Shown: positions 9,200 to 18,045, counted from the first letter of the stretch. The stretch is DNA of 64,000 nt from Paraburkholderia largidicola (GCF_013426895.1 NZ_AP023176.1:496001-560000), one strand, 5' to 3'. Translations and numbers: made by a program. Notes: generated by a model from the letters alone, not told the origin.

Positions 9200-10375
9200 A
9201 TGCATGTCGATCTTAATACGCTTTATCTCCTTCTGATCGGGACTCTCCTCGCCAGCGCGTTGATGACGCTCTGGGAGCGACGCGTTCACCCGAAGCGCAG
9301 CCGGGAACTGGGAATACTGGCAGCGGGATTCGCCACGCTGGCCATCGGCTGCGCGGCGGCTTCCTGGCGTCGCGAGCTTCCCGGCGCGCTCGGCTCGGCG
9401 CTGAGCAATCTCGTCATCGTCAGCGGTTATCTGCTGGTTCTGCATGGCGTGGCCGCGCTGAACGGTCGCAAGCATGTGCGCCTTTCGCTCGCCGTGCTCG
9501 TGTTGCTTGCGCTTGCGTGGATCATTGCCGGCACGAAATGGCAGGACGTGATGTGGATGTATCCGAGCGCGATACCGATCTCGGTCGCGTCCGGCATGAC
9601 GGCGTTCGAACTGGCGCGCGGCGACGGCAGGAAGCGCTTGCAGGGGCAACAGATCGCCATGCTGGTGGCGGGCGCGCATGCCGTCCTGTACGCATTCAGG
9701 GCGCTGATTCTGCCCTGGCTCGTCGCGAGGTTCGGCTTCGACTTCCTGATGACCGCGAGCAAGGTCACGATGTACGAGGGCGTGCTGTATTCCGTCGTTC
9801 TTCCCATGACCTTGCTGCGGTTGGTGCGCGACGAATCGCACGGGCAACTGCTGCAGCAATCGCAGACGGATTTTCTGACGGGCCTCGGTAATCGTCGATG
9901 GTTCTTCGAGCAGGGCACACGCATGATCCGTGATGGCGGCGCGACGCGGCCCGTTTCGCTGCTCGCCATCGACCTCGACCACTTCAAGAAGATCAACGAT
10001 CGCTACGGCCACGAGACGGGCGACCGCGTGCTGACATCGTTCGCCGACATTGCCCGCAGCGTGCTGGGCGCAGACGTGCTGCTGGCGCGCATCGGCGGCG
10101 AGGAGTTCGCGGCCCTGCTGCCCGATCACGATCTGTCCCGTGCGAAAGACGCAGGCGAAGCGCTCGTCGAATCGTTCGGCGAGACCACCACGCTCAATGC
10201 CGGCGGCGCGGGCATCCAGGCCACCGTCAGCATCGGCGCGGCGCAAGCCGGCAGCGATGGGGCCACGCTGGACGATTTGCTGGCCGCCGCCGACCGGGCG
10301 TTGTATCGCGCAAAATCGCTGGGCGGCAACCGGCTCGAAGAGGCGCGCGCCGACGCGCGCCCGGCAGCGGCGTGA
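9200..10375 (+). CDS. Membrane diguanylate cyclase (GGDEF domain)
   Basis: The protein has 391 residues from the ATG at 9200 (an ATG 30 bases upstream is possible). The N-terminal 190 residues contain about six hydrophobic segments, a membrane sensory module. The C-terminal GGDEF domain has the substrate motif DLDHFKKIND and the signature RIGGEEF, so it should make cyclic di-GMP from two GTP at the inner membrane. The RxxD inhibitory site expected upstream of GGEEF is absent (LGAD at that position), so classical product inhibition is unlikely. It is divergent from the helicase gene and has no obvious operon partner. The ligand of the membrane part is unknown. Confidence 0.88.
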   Translation: MHVDLNTLYLLLIGTLLASALMTLWERRVHPKRSRELGILAAGFATLAIGCAAASWRRELPGALGSALSNLVIVSGYLLVLHGVAALNGRKHVRLSLAVLVLLALAWIIAGTKWQDVMWMYPSAIPISVASGMTAFELARGDGRKRLQGQQIAMLVAGAHAVLYAFRALILPWLVARFGFDFLMTASKVTMYEGVLYSVVLPMTLLRLVRDESHGQLLQQSQTDFLTGLGNRRWFFEQGTRMIRDGGATRPVSLLAIDLDHFKKINDRYGHETGDRVLTSFADIARSVLGADVLLARIGGEEFAALLPDHDLSRAKDAGEALVESFGETTTLNAGGAGIQATVSIGAAQAGSDGATLDDLLAAADRALYRAKSLGGNRLEEARADARPAAA

Positions 10376-10517
10376 CGTGCTGCGATGAGCCACTGAGCCG
10401 ACGCTAATCGTTCGGCGAAAAGGAGATGGCGGCGCGCGGCGATGAGTATCGTCAGCTGGTCCGCAACCTCGGCGAAGTCTCGCAAGAGGTTGCGGCGTGA
10501 CGTGACCTATATGGGCG

Positions 10518-11912
10518 TTAGTGCACGAGCCAGAGTGCCGCAGCGTAGATCACGAGCGACACGGCAAACGTAACCGCCGTATAGCCCATCACACGCTGAA
10601 TGCGGATGCCGGCAATCGCGACGATCGGCACGGCCCAGAACGGCTGCAGCATGTTCGATACGTTCTCGGCCATCGCCACACCCATCGCGGTGCGCGGCAC
10701 CGACGCGTGCAGGCTGATCGCCGCGGGCAGCACGAACGGACCTTGTACGGCCCAGTGACCGCCCGCGCTCGGCACCAGCAACGTGATGATCAGCGAGCTG
10801 AGATAACTCCAGATCGGCAGCGTGGCGGGCGTCGCGATCGTCACGAAGGCCTTGGCGATCATCGACGCGAGACCCGTGCCCTTCATGATGCCCATGATGC
10901 CGCCATAGACGGGGTATTGCAGCAGCATCGAGCCCGTCTGGCGTGCGGCGCGGCGGATCGCGTTCGCATACGCGATGGGCGTGCGCTGCAGCGCGAGGCC
11001 GATGAGCAGGAAGATCAGGATCGTGGTGTTGATGTCGAGATCGAACTTGTTCTCGTGCCATTCCATCGCGAGGTAGCCGACGCCGAGCACGAGCAGGAGC
11101 AGCGTGCCGAGCATCGACTGTTCGAGGCGCGATGCGAAGGTCGCCGTGCCGTCGCTGCTGCGTGCGTGCGGGTCGGCGCTGGATGCTTCGTCGCTCGCAT
11201 CGCCCGAATCACTGAACGCAACGACGTTCTCCGATTTCGGATGCATCTTGATGAAGATCGCCGTCATCACGACAACGACCAGCAGCGTCGGGATGAACAC
11301 GAACGGCGCGAAGATCGTCTCGGCGAGCGGCACCACATGGCCCGTTGCCTTCTCGACGAGATTGAGCGCGTTGCCATGCGAAGCCTGCGACAGCGCGATC
11401 GAACTGGACAGCCCGCTATTGCAGATCGACCACGCCGAATAGCTGCCGGCGACGAGCCACGCGAAATCGACATGGACGCGCCGGGCGATTTCACGCGACA
11501 GCAGCGCGCCGACAATCAGGCCGAGTCCCCAGTTGAGCCACGCGGCAATCGCGACGACCGGGAACACCAGCAGCGCCGCGCGCGCGGGCGTTTGCGCGTG
11601 AGCCGCGAGCGCGCGCAAGCCGCGCTGGACGATGGGCGCTTCGGCGATCGCGTAACCCGTCGCGAGAATCAGGATCATCTGCAGCGCGAACGCCAGAATG
11701 CCGAAGGTGCCCGTGTACCACGCGTCGAGCAGTGTCGGCACGTTGCCCGTCGGCGCGATCAGCAGCGCGAGGACGGCCACGACGAACGTCAGGCAGATGG
11801 ACAGCACGAACGGGTCAGGCATGACCCGCTCGAAAACATAGACCAGGCCTTCGACGATGCCGCGCGGCGCGGCAGGCTGGAAGGCGGCGGTGGGGGAGGT
11901 GTCTCGCTTCAT
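10518..11912 (-). CDS. atoE: Short-chain fatty acid transporter, AtoE family
   Basis: This 464-residue polytopic membrane protein starts at the ATG at 11912 (MKRDTSPTAAF). It has about ten to twelve transmembrane segments and the family-typical stretches FALQMILILATGYAIA, WLNWGLGLIVGALLSREIAR and PSAGGHWAVQGPFVLPAA. AtoE-family proteins import short-chain fatty acids such as acetoacetate or butyrate. A loop of charged and Ser-rich residues lies near position 240-270. The usual partners atoDAB are not here, so the exact substrate is open. A pair of palindromic operator-like sites lies 220-255 bases upstream of the start. The gene converges on the diguanylate cyclase. Confidence 0.85.
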   Translation of the reverse strand: MKRDTSPTAAFQPAAPRGIVEGLVYVFERVMPDPFVLSICLTFVVAVLALLIAPTGNVPTLLDAWYTGTFGILAFALQMILILATGYAIAEAPIVQRGLRALAAHAQTPARAALLVFPVVAIAAWLNWGLGLIVGALLSREIARRVHVDFAWLVAGSYSAWSICNSGLSSSIALSQASHGNALNLVEKATGHVVPLAETIFAPFVFIPTLLVVVVMTAIFIKMHPKSENVVAFSDSGDASDEASSADPHARSSDGTATFASRLEQSMLGTLLLLVLGVGYLAMEWHENKFDLDINTTILIFLLIGLALQRTPIAYANAIRRAARQTGSMLLQYPVYGGIMGIMKGTGLASMIAKAFVTIATPATLPIWSYLSSLIITLLVPSAGGHWAVQGPFVLPAAISLHASVPRTAMGVAMAENVSNMLQPFWAVPIVAIAGIRIQRVMGYTAVTFAVSLVIYAAALWLVH

Positions 11913-12129
11913 GGTTCTCGCTCGGTGTGGCGTCGGTCCGCCTGTGGGCGGCGCGGACGGAATCGACACGCGGCGGGTCCGTGCGTGACGCATGCACCGC
12001 CGGCAAGCTTGACGTCATCTGAGTGTCAGATGATGGTTGAGGCAGGAATTCCGGGGTGAGGCTCGGGCCTGGACGCGACAGATAGGCGGCGCGTCCGTGC
12101 TTTGTGTGCGATTCGTCTTGTGTCGTCGT

Positions 12130-12152
12130 CCATGTTCGCTAATCGAACATGG
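12130..12152. promoter_or_regulatory. Perfect 9-base-arm palindrome upstream of atoE
   Basis: The arms CCATGTTCG and CGAACATGG flank CTAAT. The core TTCGCTAATCGAA (12135-12147) matches the neighbouring site at 12154-12166 and the one at 849-861. The site sits in the 416-base gap 11913-12328 upstream of atoE, which otherwise shows no gene. I infer an operator for a dimeric regulator, possibly controlling atoE. Confidence 0.55.
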
Positions 12153-12153
12153 T

Positions 12154-12166
12154 TTCGTTAAACGAA
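12154..12166. promoter_or_regulatory. Second palindromic operator-like site upstream of atoE
   Basis: TTCGTTAAACGAA has perfect 6-base arms around a central A. Its centre is 19 bases from the centre of the preceding palindrome, about two helical turns, which would place two dimers on roughly one face of the DNA. No regulator gene of an obvious family is adjacent. Confidence 0.5.
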
Positions 12167-12328
12167 CGCTTCATTATTCGTCTTATGCGCGTTGGATGTC
12201 AAGACAACGCGGCGTTCGTTTGACGTGCAACGCGCCGATTTGATGGCGCGTGCTTTCGTATCGCTTGCGGGCAGACATTCGCGTCAAACGATTGTCAGCC
12301 AGGGCCCGCGAGAACGTCTCGAATCACA

Positions 12329-13897
12329 TCACGCGGGAGCCAACGCGCGCTCGACGCGGAACACCGACACCGTGCTCTTCAGCGCAACCGTCTGTTCTTC
12401 GAGCGCGAGCGCAGCCGCCGAAGCCTGCTCGACGAGCGCGGCGTTCTGTTGCGTGACCTGATCCATTTGCGTGATCGCGCGGTTCACCTGCTCGATGCCT
12501 TCCGATTGCTCTTCCGATGCCGCCGCGATCTCGCCCATCAGATCGCTGACCCGGTTTACGGAGGTCAGGATGTCGGCCATCACCTGGCTGGCCTTGTCGA
12601 CCTGTTGCGCTCCCGCTTCGACTCGGCCGAGCGAATCGGTGATGCGCTCCTTGATCTCCTTCGCGGCGCTGGCGCTGCGTTGCGCGAGCGAGCGCACTTC
12701 GCTCGCCACCACCGCGAAGCCGCGGCCTTCGTCGCCGGCGCGGGCGGCTTCCACGGCAGCATTCAGCGAAAGAATATTGGTCTGAAACGCGATACCTTCG
12801 ATCACGTTCGTAATGTCGGCGATCCGGCCCGACAGATCGGACAGCCCTTGCATCGTCGCCACGACTTCCTGCGCGGCGCGGTTGCCTTGCTCGGTGATCA
12901 TCGCCGTGCTCATCACGAGTTGCGTGGCCTGCTTCGCGTTGTCGGCGTTCTGGCGCACCGTGCTCGTCAACTGCTCCATCGACGATGCCGTCTCCTGCAA
13001 CGCCGCCGCCTGTTCCTCGGTGCGCTGCGACAGATCGGTGTTGCCGCTTGCCATCTGATGCACGCCCGTCGCGATCGTGTCGGTGCCGCCGTACACGGCG
13101 TGCACGATCCCGGCGAGGCTGCGCTTCATTTCCTTCATCGAGTCGAACAACTGGCCGATCTCGTTCGACGACTCGTGACGGATCTGCACGGTGAGGTCGC
13201 CCCGCGCCACGTGCTGGAGGACGCTCATCGCTTCCTTGAGCGGCAGCACGACGGTGTGTTCGAGCGTGTAGTAAACGAGCAGAATCAACGCGCACGACAA
13301 CACGAGCAGGCCGATCGCGACGCCCATCAATAGCGATTTGGCGTGTGCCTTCTCGTCCTTCAGTTGCGCCGTTTCATCCTCGGCTACCTTGAAGAACGCA
13401 TCCGCCGACTTGCCGAATGCCGCGCTCGTCTGCGTCATTGGCCCTTCGTTCGTTGCAGCATACGCGGCGACATTGCCGGAACCGATGGCCGTGAACAGCA
13501 GATCGATTGCGTTGGCGTGCGCCGTGAACGTGTCGGCCACGCGTTTTGCCGCGTCCTGTTGGGCGGCTGTTTCCTCCGTGATGTTCTCGAATGCGCCAAA
13601 CGACTTCTTCGCGAGGTCGTAATAAGTTCGTGCTGCGGCGACAGCGGCGTCCTTGTCAGCGGGATTCGTGGACAGCGCGATAAAAGCCCGGCTCAACGCA
13701 CTGCGGGCCTTCAGGTTGTTGATGTAGACGTCCTTGAGATCGACCGTTTCGGCGTTGAGCGTGCTGATCCGCTCCGATAAGCCGTTGTTCTTCGTGAGCG
13801 AATAGATCCCGAGCAACGCGGTGACCAGAACCAGCATGCCAAACAGCGAGAGAACCGCGATAAAGCCCGTCCGCACGGGCAGATTCTTCAATTTCAT
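12329..13897 (-). CDS. Methyl-accepting chemotaxis protein
   Basis: This 522-residue transmembrane chemoreceptor has TM1 near residues 9-32, a periplasmic four-helix-bundle ligand domain (about 35-185), TM2 near 186-209 (LLMGVAIGLLVLSCALILLV), a HAMP linker to about 265 and the cytoplasmic signalling domain. The signalling hairpin is intact (IAFQTNILSLNAAVEAARAG, GRGFAVVASEVRSLAQRS) and methylation helices are visible on both sides. There is no C-terminal CheR/CheB tether pentapeptide. I chose the ATG at 13897; a GTG at 13912 would add five residues. The receptor should signal to CheA/CheW. The ligand is unknown, and the nearby atoE is only a hint. Confidence 0.88.
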   Translation of the reverse strand: MKLKNLPVRTGFIAVLSLFGMLVLVTALLGIYSLTKNNGLSERISTLNAETVDLKDVYINNLKARSALSRAFIALSTNPADKDAAVAAARTYYDLAKKSFGAFENITEETAAQQDAAKRVADTFTAHANAIDLLFTAIGSGNVAAYAATNEGPMTQTSAAFGKSADAFFKVAEDETAQLKDEKAHAKSLLMGVAIGLLVLSCALILLVYYTLEHTVVLPLKEAMSVLQHVARGDLTVQIRHESSNEIGQLFDSMKEMKRSLAGIVHAVYGGTDTIATGVHQMASGNTDLSQRTEEQAAALQETASSMEQLTSTVRQNADNAKQATQLVMSTAMITEQGNRAAQEVVATMQGLSDLSGRIADITNVIEGIAFQTNILSLNAAVEAARAGDEGRGFAVVASEVRSLAQRSASAAKEIKERITDSLGRVEAGAQQVDKASQVMADILTSVNRVSDLMGEIAAASEEQSEGIEQVNRAITQMDQVTQQNAALVEQASAAALALEEQTVALKSTVSVFRVERALAPA

Positions 13898-13955
13898 AGT
13901 TTTCGTTTTCACAGTGAGCCACGATGTTGTCCCCCCGCAGCCGAGCGCGAGAGCA

Positions 13956-13982
13956 AAGGCCGCAGGACGTTGCTGCGGCCTT
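13956..13982 (-). terminator. Possible terminator hairpin downstream of the GNAT gene
   Basis: Nine-base perfect arms (AAGGCCGCA and TGCGGCCTT) enclose a 9-base loop. Read on the minus strand it ends in CCTTT but has no long T-run. It lies between the end of the acetyltransferase gene (14061) and the start of the chemoreceptor, so it could be a weak terminator or a leader structure of the receptor mRNA. Confidence 0.4.
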
Positions 13983-14060
13983 GTTAACGGTCACATGAAC
14001 GAGAACTTGACGGTTGCGGACGTTGGAAAGCGTGTTTGCGAGCGTGCGGACGTTTGTGAA

Positions 14061-14795
14061 TCAAATGTGACGGGCGGTATTTACGCCTGCATCGGCGTGG
14101 CCGATCCGGTTGAGCACGAACTCGCGGCGCAACTCGAATCCCAGCCGTTCATACAGGCTGATCGCCGTCGTGTTGTGACTGAACACGTGCAGAAAGGGTG
14201 TCGCGCCGCGCTGCGTGATTTCCTTGCGCAAGATGTTGATCAGCCTGCCTGCGAGACCTTTGCCGCGCCAGTCGTCATCCACGCAGACGGCGCTGATTTC
14301 GACGTACCCGTCGAGGCACAGCCGTTCGCCCGCCATCGCAACCAGCCGCCCCTGATCGCGCACGCCGATGTAATTGCCCATCTCGTGCGTGCGCGTGCTG
14401 AACGGACCCGGTTTGGTTTTTTGCGCAAGGGCGAGCATCTCTTTCGCGTCGGCGTTGCCGAGGCGGAGCACGTCCAGATTTTCCTGGCTTCCTGTTTCGT
14501 CACGCGTCGAAACCATCTGATGCAGCGTGCCGACATGATCGACCTGAAGCGTGTCGATTCCAGCGAGCGGCTCAAGCGACAGCAGCGCGACCTGTTCATG
14601 CGGCTGCAACAGACGGTGCAGCGCCTCGTATGCAGCGGGTGTGTCCGATCCCAATGCCGCGAACGGCGCCACGTCGGGGTGATAGCGGCGCGCGAGCGCA
14701 TCGCCGGGTCCGAGATGCGCCTGGCGCGTCGTGAGCGCCGTCCAGATCGGGCGGTCGAGGTTGGCCTGTGTCGAACGATGCGCCGTGCTGCTCAT
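14061..14795 (-). CDS. GNAT family N-acetyltransferase
   Basis: The protein has 244 residues. The C-terminal half is a GNAT domain: EISAVCVDDDWRGKGLAGRL carries the acetyl-CoA pyrophosphate-binding loop (RGKGLA), followed by PFLHVFSHNTTAISLYERLG, the typical beta5/alpha4 region. The N-terminal 100 residues form the long extension seen in the FR47-like subgroup, and the overall length fits that subgroup. The acceptor substrate cannot be deduced. It lies alone between the TetR gene and the chemoreceptor, all on the minus strand. Confidence 0.82.
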   Translation of the reverse strand: MSSTAHRSTQANLDRPIWTALTTRQAHLGPGDALARRYHPDVAPFAALGSDTPAAYEALHRLLQPHEQVALLSLEPLAGIDTLQVDHVGTLHQMVSTRDETGSQENLDVLRLGNADAKEMLALAQKTKPGPFSTRTHEMGNYIGVRDQGRLVAMAGERLCLDGYVEISAVCVDDDWRGKGLAGRLINILRKEITQRGATPFLHVFSHNTTAISLYERLGFELRREFVLNRIGHADAGVNTARHI

Positions 14796-14921
14796 GGTTA
14801 CTCCAGCTGCGAAGATTGATCGGATGTCGCCCAGGGGCGGACCGGATCAATGTAATCAGAAAACCGGGTTCGAGCCATTGCCGTAAATGACATATTTGGC
14901 GTCATTCACGCCAGGTGCGAC

Positions 14922-15500
14922 TCACGCGCCGGGCCGGGACCCGATCAACAGAATATCCACGAGCCTTCTCGCGCTTTGCTGCCAGTCCGGCGCCGATGCG
15001 ACGTTCGACACCCCGACCAGCGCGCGAAACAGGTCCAGCGGGTCGAGATCGGCACGGATGTCGCCGCTCTCGATCGCGCGCGTGACGAGCGAATGGATCG
15101 CGTCCACGATCTGCGCACCCGACGATTCGAACACTTTCGACGGCCCGCCCACCAGCGAATTCAGCGCGGGCGCGATGATCTTCTTCGTTGCGATGTAGTC
15201 GACGAACAGCAGCATCCACGCTTTCAACGCGTCGATGGGCGGCATGGTCTCGCTCAGCCTGCGCTCTTCTTTTGCGAGCTTCTCGACTTCGGCGCGGTAG
15301 ACGCTTTCCAGCAGCGCGTCGCGAGTCGGGAAGTGCCGGTACAGCGTGCCGGGCCCGACGCCCGCCTGCCGGGCGACCTCTTCGAGACTGATATCGGCGC
15401 CCGCGCGCGTGAACGCCTTCTTCGCTTCTTCGAGAATGCGCTCGCGATTGCGCAGCGCATCGGCTCGGGGCTTCTTTTCTTTTGGCGTCGAATGATTCAT
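14922..15500 (-). CDS. TetR family transcriptional regulator
   Basis: This 192-residue protein has an N-terminal TetR DNA-binding domain: NRERILEEAKKAFTRAGADISLEEVARQ followed by AGVGPGTLYRHFPTRDALLE, the helix-turn-helix and its following helix (residues 20-60). The C-terminal 130 residues are an all-helical ligand and dimerisation domain. It is divergent from an SDR oxidoreductase gene, and the 132-base gap contains two closely related palindromes (15532-15552 and 15561-15583). By analogy with TetR/SDR pairs it probably represses both itself and the SDR until a substrate-like ligand binds. Confidence 0.88.
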   Translation of the reverse strand: MNHSTPKEKKPRADALRNRERILEEAKKAFTRAGADISLEEVARQAGVGPGTLYRHFPTRDALLESVYRAEVEKLAKEERRLSETMPPIDALKAWMLLFVDYIATKKIIAPALNSLVGGPSKVFESSGAQIVDAIHSLVTRAIESGDIRADLDPLDLFRALVGVSNVASAPDWQQSARRLVDILLIGSRPGA

Positions 15501-15531
15501 TTAACCCTTCGTTTTACCTTTTCGTGCTTGC

Positions 15532-15552
15532 AAACGGAGACAGTCTCCGTTT
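15532..15552. promoter_or_regulatory. TetR-type operator, perfect 21-base palindrome
   Basis: The 10-base arms AAACGGAGAC and GTCTCCGTTT surround a central A. The site lies 31 bases upstream of the TetR gene start and in front of the divergent SDR gene. Its size and symmetry fit TetR-family operators; the assignment to the adjacent regulator is inference. Confidence 0.7.
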
Positions 15553-15560
15553 AGGATGTG

Positions 15561-15583
15561 AAAACGGAGAGGGACTCCGTTTT
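15561..15583. promoter_or_regulatory. Second TetR-type operator
   Basis: The 9-base arms AAAACGGAG and CTCCGTTTT flank AGGGA. The arms share the ACGGAG/CTCCGT core with the neighbouring site; the two centres are 30 bases apart. It is the half of the pair nearest the SDR gene, starting at 15633. Confidence 0.68.
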
Positions 15584-15632
15584 ATCCCTCGTGACGCAAA
15601 ACGTCAACCTTACGGCAAACAGAGAGGTGGAA

Positions 15633-16610
15633 ATGGCTGAAAAATTCGGTGCGACATCGACGACAGACGACGTGCTTTCCGGCATCGATCTACGCGGCAA
15701 GCGGATTCTCGTCACGGGCGTGTCGGCGGGACTCGGCGTGGAGACGGCGCGCTCGCTGGCCGCGCGCGGCGCGGCCGTGGTCGGCGCTGCGCGAGACCTC
15801 GACAAGGCGGCGCGCGCAGTCGCCGCAGCGCGACGCGACGCGGCGAAGGGCGAAGGCAGCATCGATCTGGTCTCGCTCGATCTCGCGAGTCTCCAGAGCG
15901 TGCGCGCGTGCGCCGACACGTTGCTGGACGAAGGCAAACCGTTCGACGTGATCATCGCGAATGCAGGAGTAATGGCGACGCCCTTCGGCAAAACAGCGGA
16001 TGGCTTCGAAACGCAGTTCGGCACGAACCATATCGGCCACTTCGTGCTGGTGAATCGTCTTGCGACGCTTGTGCGATCGGGCGGGCGCGTGGTCGGCCTG
16101 GCATCGTCCGGGCACCGTTTCGCGAACGTCGATCTCGACGATCCGAACTTCGAACGCACGCCCTACGATCCCTTCGTTGCCTACGGACGCGCGAAGACGG
16201 CGAACATCCTGTTCGCGGTCGCCTTCGACCAGCGCCATCGCGCGCGCGGCGTGCGTGCGGCAGCGGTCCATCCGGGCGGCATTCAGACGGAACTCGCCCG
16301 TCATATGGACGAAGGGCAAATGTCCGGGCTGCTCGACACAATCAACCGTCAGCTTGCGTCCGAAGGAAAGGCGCCGTTCCAGTTCAAGACCGTTCCGCAG
16401 GGCGCCGCGACTTCGGTGTGGGCGGCCGTGGTCGCATCGGCGGAAGAAGTGGGCGGCCGATACTGCGAGAACTGCCACGTGAGCGAAGTCGTCGCCGACG
16501 ACGTCGTCATTACGCCCGTCAGCGAAGGCGTGCGCCAGTACGCGCTCGACACTGCCAATGCCGAGGCGTTGTGGCGCAAGACGGAAGAAATGGTCGGCGA
16601 AACGTTCTGA
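15633..16610 (+). CDS. SDR family oxidoreductase (retinol-dehydrogenase/WW-oxidoreductase type)
   Basis: This 325-residue short-chain dehydrogenase starts at the ATG at 15633 behind AGAGAGG. The Rossmann motif is atypical (TGVSAGLGVETA, matching TGxxxGxG), followed by NAGVMATPF (NAG motif), VVGLASSGHR (catalytic Ser) and the catalytic YGRAKTAN (YxxxK). The substrate region after the active site is long, as in the retinol-dehydrogenase-like subgroup. The reaction is an NAD(P)H-linked carbonyl/alcohol conversion of unknown substrate. Control by the divergent TetR protein through two operators is likely. Confidence 0.87.
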   Translation: MAEKFGATSTTDDVLSGIDLRGKRILVTGVSAGLGVETARSLAARGAAVVGAARDLDKAARAVAAARRDAAKGEGSIDLVSLDLASLQSVRACADTLLDEGKPFDVIIANAGVMATPFGKTADGFETQFGTNHIGHFVLVNRLATLVRSGGRVVGLASSGHRFANVDLDDPNFERTPYDPFVAYGRAKTANILFAVAFDQRHRARGVRAAAVHPGGIQTELARHMDEGQMSGLLDTINRQLASEGKAPFQFKTVPQGAATSVWAAVVASAEEVGGRYCENCHVSEVVADDVVITPVSEGVRQYALDTANAEALWRKTEEMVGETF

Positions 16611-16723
16611 CGCTTTAGCGCTTTGAGCGCCGCACGGACCGCGCCGCAACGCCGTTCGTTTGCGGGCGCAACCAGTTCGAATCGCACTGCGCCTGTCGCA
16701 GTCGCGCTGGCAGACGGGCGCGC

Positions 16724-17059
16724 CTACCGCTCTTCGCTTGCCATCGACATGCCGGCTCTCGCAGCCGGCATGTCGCATCTGGGCGTCAAGCGGTAGCCGC
16801 GTCCCGGTATGTTCTGAATCAGGCGACGGTCTTCACCCAACGCCTTGCGTAGCGCGCAAACGTGCACGCGTATGTTCGATTCCTCGACGACGGTATCGGG
16901 CCACACCTTACGAAGAATATCTTCGAGCGACACGACCTGGCCGTGAGCCGCCATCAGCACCGTAAGAATATCGAATGCGCGGCTGCCCAACGGGATGGCT
17001 GTCCCACGTACCTGGATTTCCCGGGTCGACAGATTGACGTCGATGCTACTGGCCTTCAT
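16724..17059 (-). CDS. Stand-alone OmpR-type winged-helix DNA-binding protein
   Basis: This 111-residue protein is almost entirely one OmpR/PhoB C-terminal domain: ...GSRAFDILTVLMAAHGQVVS, then LEDILRKVWPDTVVEESNIR, VHVCALRKALGE and IQNIPGRGYRL with the terminal beta hairpin. No receiver, ATPase or membrane domain is attached. In Burkholderiaceae this N-terminal domain is often fused to a large ATPase/sensor module, so it may be a truncated relic or a genuinely free DNA-binding domain. It is divergent from the DJ-1/PfpI gene (297-base gap) and could regulate it. The 17-residue tail after the domain is Ala/Met-rich and looks random. Confidence 0.7.
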   Translation of the reverse strand: MKASSIDVNLSTREIQVRGTAIPLGSRAFDILTVLMAAHGQVVSLEDILRKVWPDTVVEESNIRVHVCALRKALGEDRRLIQNIPGRGYRLTPRCDMPAARAGMSMASEER

Positions 17060-17355
17060 GTTCGTAACTCACGAGTAGACAACTGCATCTCGAATGATCC
17101 GCATCTGTTCTGAAAGCGCGAGGGTCGCAAAGGCGAACGGTCTGTCGGCGGGACGGATGCGGCACCTGGAATGATGAAACCGCAAGTGGTCCGGCGAGTC
17201 GATAGCACGTACGTATCGACGCCTATACTTTGGTATTAGCCCACGAGCCTTCGTTTGTCGGCGCTACGGTCAAGGTCTATATTGCACTTGCCACTTTACG
17301 TGGATCGCCCCGTTCAACGGCAGCTACATCATTCTTTCATCATGCGAGTGCGACA

Positions 17356-18045
17356 ATGAAGATCCTGATGGTCTTGACGTCCCATGATCAACTCGGCAAC
17401 ACCGGGAAGAAGACAGGTTTCTGGTTAGAGGAATTCGCTGCTCCGTATTTCACGTTTCTCGATGCTGGCGTGACGATAACCGTCAGCTCACCTAAAGGTG
17501 GGCAGCCACCGCTCGATCCGAAGAGCGATACGCCCGAAGGCAAGACAGAGCTGACAGAGCGTTTCAAAAACGATCCCGCCGCGCAAAAGGTCCTCGCCAA
17601 CACCGTGAAGCTCAGCACGGTCAAGGCAGACGACTACGACGCGGTGTTCTATCCGGGCGGACACGGCCCGATGTGGGATCTGGCGGAAGACCCGCTATCC
17701 ATTGCGCTGATCGAGAACTTCTACAACGCCGGCAAGCCCGTCGCGCTCGTGTGTCATGCGCCCGGCGTGCTACGGCATGTGAAGGTCAACGGCGAACCGC
17801 TCGTCAAGGGCAAGCGCGTGACAGGGTTCACGAATTCGGAAGAAGAAGCCGTGCAACTCACGAAGGTCGTGCCGTTCCTTGTCGAAGACGAACTGAAGCG
17901 GCTGGGCGGACTGTTCGAGAAGGTGGGTGACTGGCAGAGCTTTTCGATTGTCGACGGCCGTCTCGTCACGGGGCAGAACCCCGCTTCGTCGACGGCCGGT
18001 GCGCGCGATCTGCTCAAGGTGCTCGATCAGCTGCATTCGAAATAA
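17356..18045 (+). CDS. DJ-1/PfpI family protein (Hsp31/glyoxalase III-like)
   Basis: The protein has 229 residues from the ATG at 17356; upstream in-frame sequence is not family-like. The class I glutamine-amidotransferase-like fold shows E25/E26 in FWLEEF, the nucleophile C133 in ALVCHAPGVL with H134, and the YPGGHGPMWDL loop near residue 100. This arrangement matches the Hsp31-like subgroup, whose members act as glutathione-independent glyoxalase III or protein deglycase and protect from methylglyoxal. An enoyl-CoA hydratase gene follows after 71 bases, with a 15-base palindrome (18090-18104) between them. Confidence 0.85.
   Translation: MKILMVLTSHDQLGNTGKKTGFWLEEFAAPYFTFLDAGVTITVSSPKGGQPPLDPKSDTPEGKTELTERFKNDPAAQKVLANTVKLSTVKADDYDAVFYPGGHGPMWDLAEDPLSIALIENFYNAGKPVALVCHAPGVLRHVKVNGEPLVKGKRVTGFTNSEEEAVQLTKVVPFLVEDELKRLGGLFEKVGDWQSFSIVDGRLVTGQNPASSTAGARDLLKVLDQLHSK

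Noticed and set aside
10426..10500. A 24-codon frame between the diguanylate cyclase and atoE genes, preceded by AAAAGGAG
   Set aside because: The Shine-Dalgarno-like sequence abuts the ATG with no spacing, and the peptide matches nothing I know.
10521..12059. Open frame on the plus strand of about 510 codons opposite atoE
   Set aside because: Arg/His/Glu-rich shadow of a membrane protein gene; no ribosome-binding site or domain.
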